NCBI RefSeq assembly: GCF_014636275.1
Contig: NZ_BMEB01000001.1
Span: 124,001 to 188,000 of the forward strand
Reading direction: 5' to 3'
Source: Cellulomonas carbonis
GTDB taxonomy: Bacteria; Actinomycetota; Actinomycetes; Actinomycetales; Cellulomonadaceae
DNA: 64,000 bases
Of this stretch, positions 40,535 to 49,356 are shown one piece after another (the stretch's first letter is position 1; each line of letters begins with the position of its first letter). The notes below the pieces were generated by a model, which was not told where the DNA came from, searched no databases, and worked only from the letters and a program-made list of their open reading frames with translations. The translations under genes were made by a program, and so were the position numbers.

Positions 40535-40942
40535 GTGAGCGAGGACGACGTCATCGACGCGCTGCTGACCACACCCGCGCGGTGGGCCGTCGTGGGGCTG
40601 TCGACCAACACCGCGCGGCCTGCCTACGGGGTCGCGGCGTACCTGCAGCGGCTCGGCCACGAGGTCGTGCCCGTGCACCCGCGCGCCGAGACCGTGCACG
40701 GCGCGCGGGGGTACGCGCGCCTCGCTGACGTGCCGGGCGAGGTCGACGTCGTCGACGTGTTCGTCAACTCGTCGCGCGCGGGCGCGGTCGTCGACGACGC
40801 CGTCGCGGTCGGCGCCCGGACCGTGTGGCTCCAGCTCGGCGTGCACGACGCGGAGGCGGAGGAGCGGGCTCGCGCCGCGGGGCTGACGGTCGTCACGGAC
40901 CGCTGCCCCGCGATCGAGGGGCGCGCACGGCGCCTGGGCTGA
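40535..40942 (+). CDS. CoA-binding protein (YccU-like)
   Basis: A 135-residue single Rossmann-type domain of the CoA_binding_2 family: WAVVGLSTNTARPAYGVAAY, EVVPVHPRAETVHGARGY, and VDVVDVFVNSSRAGAVVDDA. It ends DRCPAIEGRAR, with the Cys often seen in this family. The GTG start is not backed by a clear ribosome-binding site. It is 90 bp after glnE and convergent with the LigD polymerase gene. A role in CoA metabolism is a family guess. Confidence 0.85.
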   Translation: MSEDDVIDALLTTPARWAVVGLSTNTARPAYGVAAYLQRLGHEVVPVHPRAETVHGARGYARLADVPGEVDVVDVFVNSSRAGAVVDDAVAVGARTVWLQLGVHDAEAEERARAAGLTVVTDRCPAIEGRARRLG

Positions 40943-40960
40943 GCGGCGCGGCGACACCCC

Positions 40961-41854
40961 TCAGCGCAGGTCCGCGATCAGGTCCCCGTCCTCGTCGAGC
41001 CGGCGCAGCACCTCGTCCGGCCCGAGCTGCTGCATGCCCTCGGTGACCTCGTCCCAGTGCCGCGGCGCGGCGACGGCGGGCCGTTCGCGACCGCGCAGGG
41101 AGTACGGCGTGACCGTCGTCTTGGCCGGGTGGTTCTGCGACCAGTCGACGAGGACCTTGCCGGGGCGCAGCTCCTTCTTCATGTTCGCCACGACCGTCCG
41201 GGGGCTCGCCGCGGCGAGCTCGTGCGCGACCGTGCGCGCGTACTCGCGCACCTCGACCGCCGTGCGCCGGCCGTCGAGCGGCGCGTAGAGCTGCATGCCC
41301 TTGCTGCCGCTCGTCACGGGGTAGGTCCGGTCCAGGCCGTCCTCGGTGAGCCGGTCCGCCACGAGGCGCGCGACGCGCACGCACGCGTCGAGGCCCGCAG
41401 GCGGCCCGGGGTCGAGGTCGACGACGAGGCGGTCGGGGTGGTGGACCTTGCCGCGCGGGCCGACGCGCCACTGGGGGGTGTGCAGCTCGACCGCTCCCTG
41501 GTTCGCCGCCCAGACGAGGCCCGCGAGGTCGTCGACGAACGGGAACTCGACCTCGGTGCCCTCGTCCTCGCCACCCGGGCTCGCGCGCAGCACCCGGCGT
41601 CGCAGCCAGTCCGGTGCCCCGCGCGGGACGTTCTTCTCGAAGAACCGTTCGCCCGCGACGGACTCCGTGAACCGGATGCGCGTGACGGGCCGGTCCCGCA
41701 GCTGGGGCAGGATCGCCTCGGCGACCTGGGTGTAGTACTGCACCATCTCGGCCTTGGTGAACCCCGTCGACGGGTAGAGCACGCGGTCGAGGTGCGTCAG
41801 GCGAACGCGGCGGTCGCCGATCGCGACCCACTGCGCGTCGTCGGCGGGCGTCAC
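40961..41854 (-). CDS. ligD-pol: LigD-type polymerase/primase domain protein
   Basis: The 297-residue protein is the stand-alone archaeo-eukaryotic primase-like domain of LigD: DRVLYPSTGFTKAEMVQYY, then VTRIRFTESVAGERFFEKN, then the catalytic LVVDLDPGPP (Asp-x-Asp) and YPVTSGSKGMQLYAPLDG. It fills gaps at broken ends in non-homologous end joining. GTG at 41854 is 16 bp after the stop of the LigD ligase gene. The 3'-phosphoesterase domain found in fused LigD is not present. Confidence 0.93.
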   Translation of the reverse strand: MTPADDAQWVAIGDRRVRLTHLDRVLYPSTGFTKAEMVQYYTQVAEAILPQLRDRPVTRIRFTESVAGERFFEKNVPRGAPDWLRRRVLRASPGGEDEGTEVEFPFVDDLAGLVWAANQGAVELHTPQWRVGPRGKVHHPDRLVVDLDPGPPAGLDACVRVARLVADRLTEDGLDRTYPVTSGSKGMQLYAPLDGRRTAVEVREYARTVAHELAAASPRTVVANMKKELRPGKVLVDWSQNHPAKTTVTPYSLRGRERPAVAAPRHWDEVTEGMQQLGPDEVLRRLDEDGDLIADLR

Positions 41855-41870
41855 GCGTGCCCCCGCCCGG

Positions 41871-42818
41871 TCACGGCGCGTCCCACGGGTCGACCGGCGC
41901 GTCGGTGCGCAGCCCTCGCACGACGGGCTGGCGCAGGCGGCCCGTCCGGGTGCGCGCGAGGTAGGCGACGTCGACGACGGCCCCGGGCTCGCACCAGACC
42001 GCTCCCCGCGCGTCGACCGCGGGGACGTCGTCGACGGGGCTCGTCGCGCGCTCGAGCGGGCGCAGCGTCCGCACGAGGTCCTGGCCGCGTCGCCCCGCGA
42101 GCCCGCTGCCGACCTTGCCGAGGTACCGCCAGACGCCCTCGGCGTCGGGTGCGGCCAGCAGCACGGCGCCCAGGCGCGACGTCGTACCGCCGCCCGAGGC
42201 GGACGTCTCGGGGCGCCAGCCGACGACGGCCGCGGTCCGGGTCGACCGGTGCGCGGCCTTGACCCAGTCCCGGGAGCGGCGACCCGGCTGGTAGGTCGAG
42301 GAGCGCCGCTTCGCGAGGACGCCCTCGAGGCCGTGCTCGAGCGTGACCTGCCACAGGGCGTCGAGGTCCGGGTAGACGGGGGAGAGCTGGACGCGATCGG
42401 GGAGCGTGAGGCGCTCGAGGGTCGCGCGGCGCTCGTCGAGAGTCCGCCGCGTGAGGTCGACGCCGTAGAGCACGAGCACGTCGAACACGACGAACGTCGC
42501 CGGGCTGCGCTGCGCGAGGCGGGCGGCCCGCGCGCCGTCGCGCACGTGCATGCGCTCGGCGAGCGCCTCGAAGGACGGCACACCGCCCGACATGACGACG
42601 ACCTCGCCGTCGAGCACCGCGCCCTGCACCGTCGCGAGCGGGGCGAGCTCGGGGTACGCGGCCGTCACCTCCCGGCCGGACCGGGCGCGCAGCCGGAGGC
42701 GGTCGCCGGTCGTGTCGGCCAGCACCCGCACGCCGTCCCACTTCACCTCGTACGTCCAGTCCTCGCCCCGGGGCAGGTCCTTCCCCTCGGGGGCTCGGGT
42801 GGCGAGCATGGGCTGCAC
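41871..42818 (-). CDS. ligD-lig: ATP-dependent DNA ligase, LigD ligase domain
   Basis: A 315-residue ATP-dependent ligase. The adenylation Lys is in YEVKWDGVRVLA, motif III in FDVLVLYGVDL, motif IV in EGVLAKRRSS and motif V in RDWVKAAHR. The C-terminal OB fold has GAVLLAAPDAEGVWRYLGKV. GTG at 42818 has AGGATGG about five nt upstream; ATG at 42809 is an alternative. It seals breaks with Ku. First gene of a two-gene operon with the polymerase, divergent from ku over 54 bp. Confidence 0.93.
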   Translation of the reverse strand: MQPMLATRAPEGKDLPRGEDWTYEVKWDGVRVLADTTGDRLRLRARSGREVTAAYPELAPLATVQGAVLDGEVVVMSGGVPSFEALAERMHVRDGARAARLAQRSPATFVVFDVLVLYGVDLTRRTLDERRATLERLTLPDRVQLSPVYPDLDALWQVTLEHGLEGVLAKRRSSTYQPGRRSRDWVKAAHRSTRTAAVVGWRPETSASGGGTTSRLGAVLLAAPDAEGVWRYLGKVGSGLAGRRGQDLVRTLRPLERATSPVDDVPAVDARGAVWCEPGAVVDVAYLARTRTGRLRQPVVRGLRTDAPVDPWDAP

Positions 42819-42872
42819 GGGTCCATCCTGCACAGGTGGGTGATCATCGGCACCCGGACCGAGGAGGAGCTC

Positions 42873-43907
42873 GTGCGCGCGATCTGGAAGGGTGCCGTGG
42901 CCTTCGGGCTGGTCAACGTGCCGGTCAAGCTCTACGCCGCGACGGGTGAGCACAGCGTCCCGCTGCACCAGGTGCACCGCGAGGACGGCGGCCGCATCCG
43001 CTACAAGAAGGTCTGCAGCGTCGACGGCGAGGAGGTCCCGTACTCCGACATCGCCAAGGGCTACGAGACCGACGACGGCCGCATGGTCGTGCTCACCGAC
43101 GAGGACCTCGACGAGCTCCCGCTCGCGACCGAGCGCGAGATCGCGGTCGAGGAGTTCGTGCCGGCCGACCAGGTCGACCCGATCATGCTCGGCAAGACGT
43201 ACTACCTCGAGCCCGAGCGCACGGCGGCGAAGCCCTACGCGCTGCTCCGCGAGGCGCTCAAGACGACGGACCGGATGGCGGTCGTGAAGGTCGCGCTGCG
43301 GCAGCGCGAGTCGATGGCCGTGCTCCGCGTGCGCGACGACGTCATCTGCCTCCAGACGCTGCTGTGGCCCGACGAGGTGCGCGCGGCCGACTTCCCGATC
43401 CTCGACGCCGAGGTCCAGGTGCGCCCGCAGGAGCTCCAGATGGCGGCGTCGCTCGTCGAGTCCCTCGCGGCCGACTTCGACCCGTCGGAGTTCGCCGACT
43501 CCTACCAGCAGGCCCTCGAGGTGCTCATCGAGGCGAAGGTGACGACGGGGAGGACGGTCTCCGTCGCGCGCCCCGAGGAGGAGGACGACTCGGGCGGCGA
43601 GGTCGTCAACCTGCTGTCGGCGCTCCAGCGCAGCGTCGAGCGCGCCCGCGGCGCGCGCGGCGGCCAGGCGTCCGCGGCCGCCGAGGCCGAGGCGGAGACG
43701 CCCGACGAGAAGGCTCCCGCGAAGAAGGCCGCGAGCCGGCGACGGACGGCGTCCGACGGCGACGCGAAGCCCGCCGCCCGCTCGACGCGCCGCAAGGCCA
43801 CCGACGACGACGCCCCGGCCAAGCCCGCACGCGGTCGCGGCAAGGCCGCCGCGGCGGACGCCGAGGCCGCGCCCGCGAAGAAGACGACGCGCCGCCGGGC
43901 GTCCTGA
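42873..43907 (+). CDS. ku: Ku protein (non-homologous end joining)
   Basis: The 344-residue protein starts MRAIWKGAVAFGLVNVPVKL, the hallmark of bacterial Ku, and keeps the core through QRESMAVLRVRDDVICLQTL and PQELQMAASLVESLAADF. After about residue 255 comes a long Lys/Ala/Arg-rich tail (EKAPAKKAASRRRT type, about 90 residues) resembling histone H1-like extensions. GAGGAGGAG precedes the GTG. Ku binds broken DNA ends and recruits LigD. The following PHP gene is 11 bp away, so the two are likely cotranscribed. Confidence 0.96.
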   Translation: MRAIWKGAVAFGLVNVPVKLYAATGEHSVPLHQVHREDGGRIRYKKVCSVDGEEVPYSDIAKGYETDDGRMVVLTDEDLDELPLATEREIAVEEFVPADQVDPIMLGKTYYLEPERTAAKPYALLREALKTTDRMAVVKVALRQRESMAVLRVRDDVICLQTLLWPDEVRAADFPILDAEVQVRPQELQMAASLVESLAADFDPSEFADSYQQALEVLIEAKVTTGRTVSVARPEEEDDSGGEVVNLLSALQRSVERARGARGGQASAAAEAEAETPDEKAPAKKAASRRRTASDGDAKPAARSTRRKATDDDAPAKPARGRGKAAAADAEAAPAKKTTRRRAS

Positions 43908-43918
43908 GGGCAGCCGGC

Positions 43919-45016
43919 GTGCCCCACGACGTCCCGGACCCCGGCGTGCCGACCGACGGTTCCCCGGGCCGCGACGACGTCGTGCGCGCGCTGCACCGGA
44001 TCGCGTTCCTCCTCGAACGGCGCCAGGAGTCGCAGTACCGGTCGCGCGCCTACCGGGCGGCGGGGGACACGCTGCGCGCGCTCGACGACGACGCATGGGC
44101 GGCGCACGCGCGCGACGGCCGGTGGCAGGACCTGCCGGGTGTGGGTGAGCGCACGGCCGGCGTCATCGCCGCGGTGCTCGACGGTGAGCAGCCGCGCGTG
44201 CTCGCCGACCTCGAGGCGGACCTCACCGAGCGCAACCGTGCCGCGACCCCCGAGGGGCAGGCGCTGCGCGACCTCCTCCGGGGCGACCTCCACGCGCACA
44301 CCGAGGCGAGCGACGGCAGCGCGTCCCTCACGGACATGGCGCTCGCGGCGATCGAGGTCGGTCATGAGTACCAGGCGATCACCGACCACTCGCCACGGCT
44401 CACCGTGGCCAACGGGCTCTCGGCCGAGCGGCTTCGCGGCCAGGTGCGGCGCGTCGCGGCACTCAACCGGTCCCTCGAGGACGCGGCCCGCGCCACGGGC
44501 CGGCCGTTCCGGGTCCTCACGGGGATCGAGGTCGACGTGCTCGACGACGGCACCCTCGACCAGGAGCCGGCCCTGCTCGCCGAGCTCGACGTCGTCGTCG
44601 CGTCGGTGCACTCGAAGCTGCGCATGGACCGCGCGGCGATGACGCGGCGGATGGTCGCCGCGGTGCGCGGCCCCGCGACGGACGTGCTCGGGCACTGCAC
44701 CGGGCGGCGCGTGCTCGGGCGGGAGCGGCCGCAGAGCGAGTTCGACGCCGAGGCCGTCTTCGCGGCGTGCGCGGAGGCGGGGGTCGCCGTCGAGGTGAAC
44801 AGCCGGCCCGACCGTCGGGACCCGCCGCACGCGCTGATCGACGTCGCCGTGGCGGCGGGCTGCCTCTTCTCGATCGACTCGGACGCGCACGCCCCGGGGC
44901 AGCTCGACTGGCTCGTGGACGGGTGCGACCGGCTCGCTGCGCACGGCGTCGACCCCGACCGCGTCGTGACGACGTGGCCGGTCGAGCGGCTCCTGGAGTG
45001 GACGCACCGCCACTGA
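43919..45016 (+). CDS. HhH-PHP protein (PolX-like without the polymerase domain)
   Basis: The 365-residue protein has an N-terminal helical region like the DNA-binding part of PolX (about 15-100: RALHRIAFLLERRQESQYRS, then DLPGVGERTAGVIAAVLDG, a helix-hairpin-helix). A PHP phosphoesterase domain follows (about 125-355) with GDLHAHTEASDG, AITDHSPRL, SVHSKLRMD and SIDSDAHAPG. The nucleotidyltransferase domain of PolX is missing. Position directly behind ku suggests end processing in repair. Substrate is unproven; histidinol-phosphatase activity is an alternative. Confidence 0.82.
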   Translation: MPHDVPDPGVPTDGSPGRDDVVRALHRIAFLLERRQESQYRSRAYRAAGDTLRALDDDAWAAHARDGRWQDLPGVGERTAGVIAAVLDGEQPRVLADLEADLTERNRAATPEGQALRDLLRGDLHAHTEASDGSASLTDMALAAIEVGHEYQAITDHSPRLTVANGLSAERLRGQVRRVAALNRSLEDAARATGRPFRVLTGIEVDVLDDGTLDQEPALLAELDVVVASVHSKLRMDRAAMTRRMVAAVRGPATDVLGHCTGRRVLGRERPQSEFDAEAVFAACAEAGVAVEVNSRPDRRDPPHALIDVAVAAGCLFSIDSDAHAPGQLDWLVDGCDRLAAHGVDPDRVVTTWPVERLLEWTHRH

Positions 45017-45091
45017 GGGCCGCAGGTGAGCACAGGGCGGGCACCAGGGCGGGCACGAGGCGCGCACGGCCGGCCGGGTTACGCTCGCGAG

Positions 45092-46669
45092 GTGCCGAGG
45101 CGTGCACGAGCGAGGGTGCGACCCGCGTCGTCGTCGGATGCGGGCGGGACAGTCGTGCGGCTCGTCGACGTCGGCACGGACGACGCCGACCCGTCGGTCC
45201 CGACGCGTCCTGACGGAGGGGGTCGCCGGGACACCGACGGGTGGGGCGCGCCGTCGGACGGCCGGTCCGCGCGCGGCGGGCGCCGGACCGGGAGCGGGCC
45301 CCGGCCCCTGACCCGTGCCCCGACCGCGGCCCGGGCCGCGTCGGCGCTCGTGCTGGTGGCCGCCGTCCTGGCGGGCGCGCAGGCCGTCGAGGACCACCGC
45401 GCCGCCGAGCGCGCGGCCCGCTTCGCCGTCATGCCGGGGACGGTCGCGCCGCTCGACCGGCCGCTCGTCGAGTCGTGGTCCGTCACGGGCGTCGCCGGCG
45501 TCACACGGGTGGGACGCCTCGCCCTCGTGACCAGCGCGGACGACCGGACGGTCCGCGCCGTCGACGTCGTGGACGGGCGGACGGCGTGGCGGCTCGCGAC
45601 CGGCGGCCCGGCGCCCGCGGAGCGCTGCCTCGGCGACCGGTCGACGGACGCGGTCGAGGTCCTCGTGTGCTTCCGTGGCCGGTCGGGCGGCGGTGCCCCG
45701 GGGACGGTCACGGCCGTCGTCGTGGACGCGTCGGACGGCAGCGTCCTCGCCCAGCGACCCACGCACCTGCCGTCGCACGGCGCCGCGATGGTCGGCGGCG
45801 ACCTGGTGACCGTGCAGCAGCGCGACCGCGTGCTCGACGTGCGGCGGACCGACGCCGTCACGCGCGCCGAGGTGTGGGCCGCGCGGATCGACCTCGCCGG
45901 CGGGCGGCAGAGCGGCTCGGGCGCGGGACGCGTGCGGGTCGAGCACGGCGTGGTGGTCGTGGAGGGCGCCACGACGGGTGTGCTCGACGCGGCGACGGGC
46001 CGCGTGCTGGGCGTGTGGCACGCCGACGGCTGGACGGCCTCACCGCTGCAGCCCGCGCTCGACGGTGCGGACGTCCGGGTGGGGACGAACGGCTGGGCCG
46101 TCTCCGGCGAGGCGGCCGCGGGCCGGCGGTCGTCGGCGGCGACGTGGTTCGACCGCACCGGTCGCCCCGTGGCGACGCTCGACGGCGCGCTCGTCGAGCC
46201 CGAGGTCTCCGACGGGTCGCTGCCCGAGGTCGTCCTGACCGCGCGCCCCGACACGCGCGAGCTCGTCGCGACGGACGTCGCCGCGGGCCGGGAGCTGTGG
46301 CGTGCGAGGGCCGCCGGGACGGCGCTCCTGCGCCGCGACGGCGCCGCCGTCGTCGCCGGTGCCGGCCGCGTCGCGTCGGTGGACCTGCGGACGGGCGACG
46401 CGCGCTGGGACGCCGCGGTGCCCGGCGTGGTCCCCGCAGGCGGGAGCGTCACCGACGGGTCGACCGTCGTGGTCGTCGTCGAGCGGTCCGGGCGCGCCCG
46501 GCTCGTGGCGCTCGACCTCGACACGGGCTCGGTGCGGTGGGAGGCGCCCCTCCCGGGGGACGTCGCCCCGCTCTCGCAGCGCGTCCACGACCAGGTGCAC
46601 GTGACCGTCGGCGAGGTCGCGGGCCGCGTCGTCGTGCTCGCGGACCGCCTGGTCGCCGGGATGGCGTGA
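45092..46669 (+). CDS. Membrane-anchored PQQ-like beta-propeller protein
   Basis: A 525-residue protein with a charged disordered start (about 1-80), one membrane helix (AARAASALVLVAAVLAGAQ) and an extracellular part with repeats such as GRTAWRLATGG, GRELWRARAAG, GDARWDAAVPG and GSVRWEAPLPG, each a WD/PQQ-type propeller blade with a Trp. It is therefore likely exported and single-pass anchored. GTG at 45092 follows TACGCT (45080-45085) by six nt; a frame from 45026 is an alternative. Function unknown; similar proteins act as binding scaffolds. Confidence 0.72.
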   Translation: MPRRARARVRPASSSDAGGTVVRLVDVGTDDADPSVPTRPDGGGRRDTDGWGAPSDGRSARGGRRTGSGPRPLTRAPTAARAASALVLVAAVLAGAQAVEDHRAAERAARFAVMPGTVAPLDRPLVESWSVTGVAGVTRVGRLALVTSADDRTVRAVDVVDGRTAWRLATGGPAPAERCLGDRSTDAVEVLVCFRGRSGGGAPGTVTAVVVDASDGSVLAQRPTHLPSHGAAMVGGDLVTVQQRDRVLDVRRTDAVTRAEVWAARIDLAGGRQSGSGAGRVRVEHGVVVVEGATTGVLDAATGRVLGVWHADGWTASPLQPALDGADVRVGTNGWAVSGEAAAGRRSSAATWFDRTGRPVATLDGALVEPEVSDGSLPEVVLTARPDTRELVATDVAAGRELWRARAAGTALLRRDGAAVVAGAGRVASVDLRTGDARWDAAVPGVVPAGGSVTDGSTVVVVVERSGRARLVALDLDTGSVRWEAPLPGDVAPLSQRVHDQVHVTVGEVAGRVVVLADRLVAGMA

Positions 46670-46681
46670 CCGGCCCGATCC

Positions 46682-46695
46682 GGGACCAGGTGCCC
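46682..46695. promoter_or_regulatory. DosR/DevR-like box before narK
   Basis: GGGACCAGGTGCCC has the spacing GGGAC-N4-TGCCC and agrees at 11 of 14 positions with the box upstream of the nnrS-nirK operon (50945-50958). Its centre is 30.5 bp before a CATAGT -10 box (46719-46724), which puts it over the -35 region. That is where DosR-type activators bind. Identity of the regulator is inferred. Confidence 0.5.
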
Positions 46696-46799
46696 TTGCC
46701 CGGGCCAGGGCGGCTGCGCATAGTGGTGGCCCTGCAGGTCGCGACGGGGGCGGCGTCCGCTCGTCCCGCCGGGACGGCCCCGAGCCCGCGAGGACAGCC

Positions 46800-48182
46800 G
46801 TGAGCCGCACCGCCGAGGTCATCACGCCACCGCCCGCCGACGACGGCACGAGCGGCCCCCGCACGCGCGTGCTGGCTCTGTCGACGACGGGGTTCACGCT
46901 CATGTTCGCCGTCTGGCTCATGTTCGGGGTGCTGGGCATCCCGATCCGGGACGAGTTCGGGCTGAGCGACGTCGAGCTGTCGTGGCTCACCGCGACCGCG
47001 ATCCTCAACGGTGCGCTGTGGCGGCTGCCCGCGGGCCTGCTCGCCGACCGGTACGGCGGCCGCCGGGTCTTCATCACGATGCTCGTCGCGACCGCGGTGC
47101 CCACGTTCCTCGTCTCGCAGGCGTCGTCGTTCGCGATGCTGCTGGTGTTCGCGTTCTTCGCGGGGTTCGCCGGCAACGCGTTCAGCGTGGGCATCGCGTG
47201 GAACTCGGCGTGGTTCCCGCGCGCCCGGCAGGGCTTCGCGCTCGGCGTGTTCGGCGCGGGCAACGTCGGCGCGTCGGTGACCAAGCTCATCGGTCCCGCC
47301 CTCATCGCCGCGGTGCCGTCGCTGACCGTGCTCGGGCTGACGTTCGACGGCTGGCGCTTCGTCCCGCTGCTGTACACGGGCCTGCTGCTCGCGATGGCGG
47401 TCGCGGTGTGGGTCGGCACGCCCCGCCAGGACCGGACGCCCGGACGCGGACGACCGCTGCGGTCGATGCTCGCGCCGCTGCGCGACGTGCGGGTGTGGCG
47501 CTTCAGCCTCTACTACGTGGTCGTGTTCGGCGCCTACGTCGCGCTGTCGGCGTGGCTGCCCAAGTACTACGTCGACGTCTTCGACGTGCCGCTGTCGACG
47601 GCGGCCCTGCTGACCGCGCTCTTCATCTTCCCGGCGAGCCTCCTGCGGCCGCTCGGCGGGCACCTGGCCGACCGGTTCGGTGCGCGCGTCGTCATGTACG
47701 GCACGTTCGCGACGATGCTCGTCGCCACCGGCGTGCTGATGATGCCGTACGGGTACATCGTGCTGCGGGTCTCTCCCGAGGTGGAGCCGAGCGGTGTGCG
47801 CGAGGTGCTCCCGTACGAGCTGACGGTGGTCACGTTCACGCTGCTCGTGCTCGTGGTCGGCGTCGCGATGGGCATCGGCAAGGCCGCGGTGTTCAAGCAC
47901 ATCCCCGAGTACTTCCCGGCCGACGTCGGTGCGGTCGGCGGGCTCGTCGGGACCCTGGGCGCGCTCGGTGGGTTCTTCCTCCCGCCGATGTTCGCCTACC
48001 TGCAGGCGTGGACCGGCATGGCGCAGTCGACGTTCTTCCTGCTGTTCGTGCTGACGGCTGTGAGCGCGGTCTGGATGCACGTGACGATCCACCGGATGCA
48101 GGGCAAGCGGTCGCCCGAGGTGCGCAAGGAGATCGACGAGCCGCAGCCGGCCGAGGCCGACGTCACGGCCGCACGGGCCTGA
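46800..48182 (+). CDS. narK: Nitrate/nitrite MFS transporter, NarK1 type
   Basis: The 460-residue, 12-helix MFS protein has both nitrate signatures: the first block AGFAGNAFSVGIAWNSAWFP with GFALGVFGAGNVGAS behind it, and the second block GAVGGLVGTLGALGGFFLPP. Early residues FAVWLMFGVLGIPI are typical of NarK1-like nitrate/proton symporters. GTG at 46800 has GAGGA six nt upstream. The end overlaps modC by 20 bp tail to tail. A DosR-like box and -10 box lie 75-118 bp upstream. Direction and coupling ion are a family inference. Confidence 0.92.
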   Translation: MSRTAEVITPPPADDGTSGPRTRVLALSTTGFTLMFAVWLMFGVLGIPIRDEFGLSDVELSWLTATAILNGALWRLPAGLLADRYGGRRVFITMLVATAVPTFLVSQASSFAMLLVFAFFAGFAGNAFSVGIAWNSAWFPRARQGFALGVFGAGNVGASVTKLIGPALIAAVPSLTVLGLTFDGWRFVPLLYTGLLLAMAVAVWVGTPRQDRTPGRGRPLRSMLAPLRDVRVWRFSLYYVVVFGAYVALSAWLPKYYVDVFDVPLSTAALLTALFIFPASLLRPLGGHLADRFGARVVMYGTFATMLVATGVLMMPYGYIVLRVSPEVEPSGVREVLPYELTVVTFTLLVLVVGVAMGIGKAAVFKHIPEYFPADVGAVGGLVGTLGALGGFFLPPMFAYLQAWTGMAQSTFFLLFVLTAVSAVWMHVTIHRMQGKRSPEVRKEIDEPQPAEADVTAARA

Positions 48183-49356
48183 CCGGCCCTGGCCGCTCGA
48201 CGAGGTGCACCGCGGGTGCCTTGACGGCCGCGGCGACGGCGACGCCTGGGCGCAGGCCGAGCTCGTCGACCGCGGGGCGCGTCACGTAGGCCGCGAGGTC
48301 GAACGACTCGCCGCACCGCACGTCGACGCGCACGAGCGCTCCCTGCGGCGTCACGGTCCGCACCACCCCGAGGAGGTGGTTCCGCGCGCTCGACGGGCCG
48401 GGTGACCGCTCCAGGACGACGTCCTGCGCCCGGACGCACACGAGCACGTGCGTCCCGGCCACCGGAGCCGGCTCGGCGAGCGCGGTGAGCTCGGCGCCGC
48501 CGGCGCGCACCCGGACCAGGCCGTCCGCGCCACCGGTGACGACGCCGTCGGCGACGGTCTCGACGCCCACGACGCCGGCGACGTCGGCGTCCGCCGGCCG
48601 GTCGAAGACGGCGGTCGGCGGCCCCACCTGGCGCACCGTGCCCGCCACGACGACCGCGACCCTGTCGGCGAGCGCGAGCGCCTCCGTCCGGTCGTGCGTG
48701 ACGAGGAGCGTCGGGACGCCCTCGCTGACGAGCAGCGAGCGCAGGTCGGTCCGCAGGGCCTCGCGTGCCGGGCCGTCGAGCCCGGACAGCGGCTCGTCGA
48801 GCAGGAGCAGTCGCGGGCGTGGTGCGAGCGCGCGGGCCAGCGCGACGCGTTGCGCCTCACCACCGGACAGCGTCGTGACGCGGCGGTCGGCCAGGTGCTC
48901 CGCGCCGACGAGGCCGAGGCACTCGAGCACGCGTCGGTGCGGGTCGGCGTGCGGGACGGCGCCGGCGCGGCCGGCGTCGTCGGGGCGCCGACCCCGGGGT
49001 CCTGCCCACCGCCGGCCGTGCAGCCCGAACGCCACGTTGTCGCGCACGTCGAGGTGCGGGAACAGGCCGGGGGACTGCGTGACGTAGCCGGTGCGGCGTG
49101 CGCGGGCGGGTGTGCGGCGGCGACCGCCGTCCCACTGCTCGTCGCCGAACCGGACCGCGACGCCGTCGCCCTCGCCGAGCCCGGCCACGGCCCGCAGGAG
49201 GGTCGTCTTGCCGGCCCCCGACGGTCCGAAGAGGACGGTCACGCCGTCGAGCGGGACGGTGAGCCGCGCGTCGACCGGGCCGCGCCGCACGTGGACGTCG
49301 AGCGACGGGGCTGCGCCGGGCTCACGCGGTCCACGGGGCTCCGGGTGCTCCCTCAC
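48163..49356 (-). CDS. modC: Molybdate ABC transporter ATP-binding protein
   Basis: The 397-residue protein has the Walker A FGPSGAGKTTLL, the signature LSGGEAQRVALARAL, Walker B LLLLDEPLSGLD and the switch His in VTHDRTEALAL. The last 130 residues contain two TOBE/Mop-type molybdate-binding stretches (VRVRAGGAELTALA and VAVAAAVKAPAVHLV). GTG at 49356 overlaps the modB stop by 4 bp. It powers uptake of molybdate for the cofactor pathway encoded nearby. The stop lies inside the end of narK. Confidence 0.92.
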   Translation of the reverse strand: MREHPEPRGPREPGAAPSLDVHVRRGPVDARLTVPLDGVTVLFGPSGAGKTTLLRAVAGLGEGDGVAVRFGDEQWDGGRRRTPARARRTGYVTQSPGLFPHLDVRDNVAFGLHGRRWAGPRGRRPDDAGRAGAVPHADPHRRVLECLGLVGAEHLADRRVTTLSGGEAQRVALARALAPRPRLLLLDEPLSGLDGPAREALRTDLRSLLVSEGVPTLLVTHDRTEALALADRVAVVVAGTVRQVGPPTAVFDRPADADVAGVVGVETVADGVVTGGADGLVRVRAGGAELTALAEPAPVAGTHVLVCVRAQDVVLERSPGPSSARNHLLGVVRTVTPQGALVRVDVRCGESFDLAAYVTRPAVDELGLRPGVAVAAAVKAPAVHLVERPGPVRPVRP

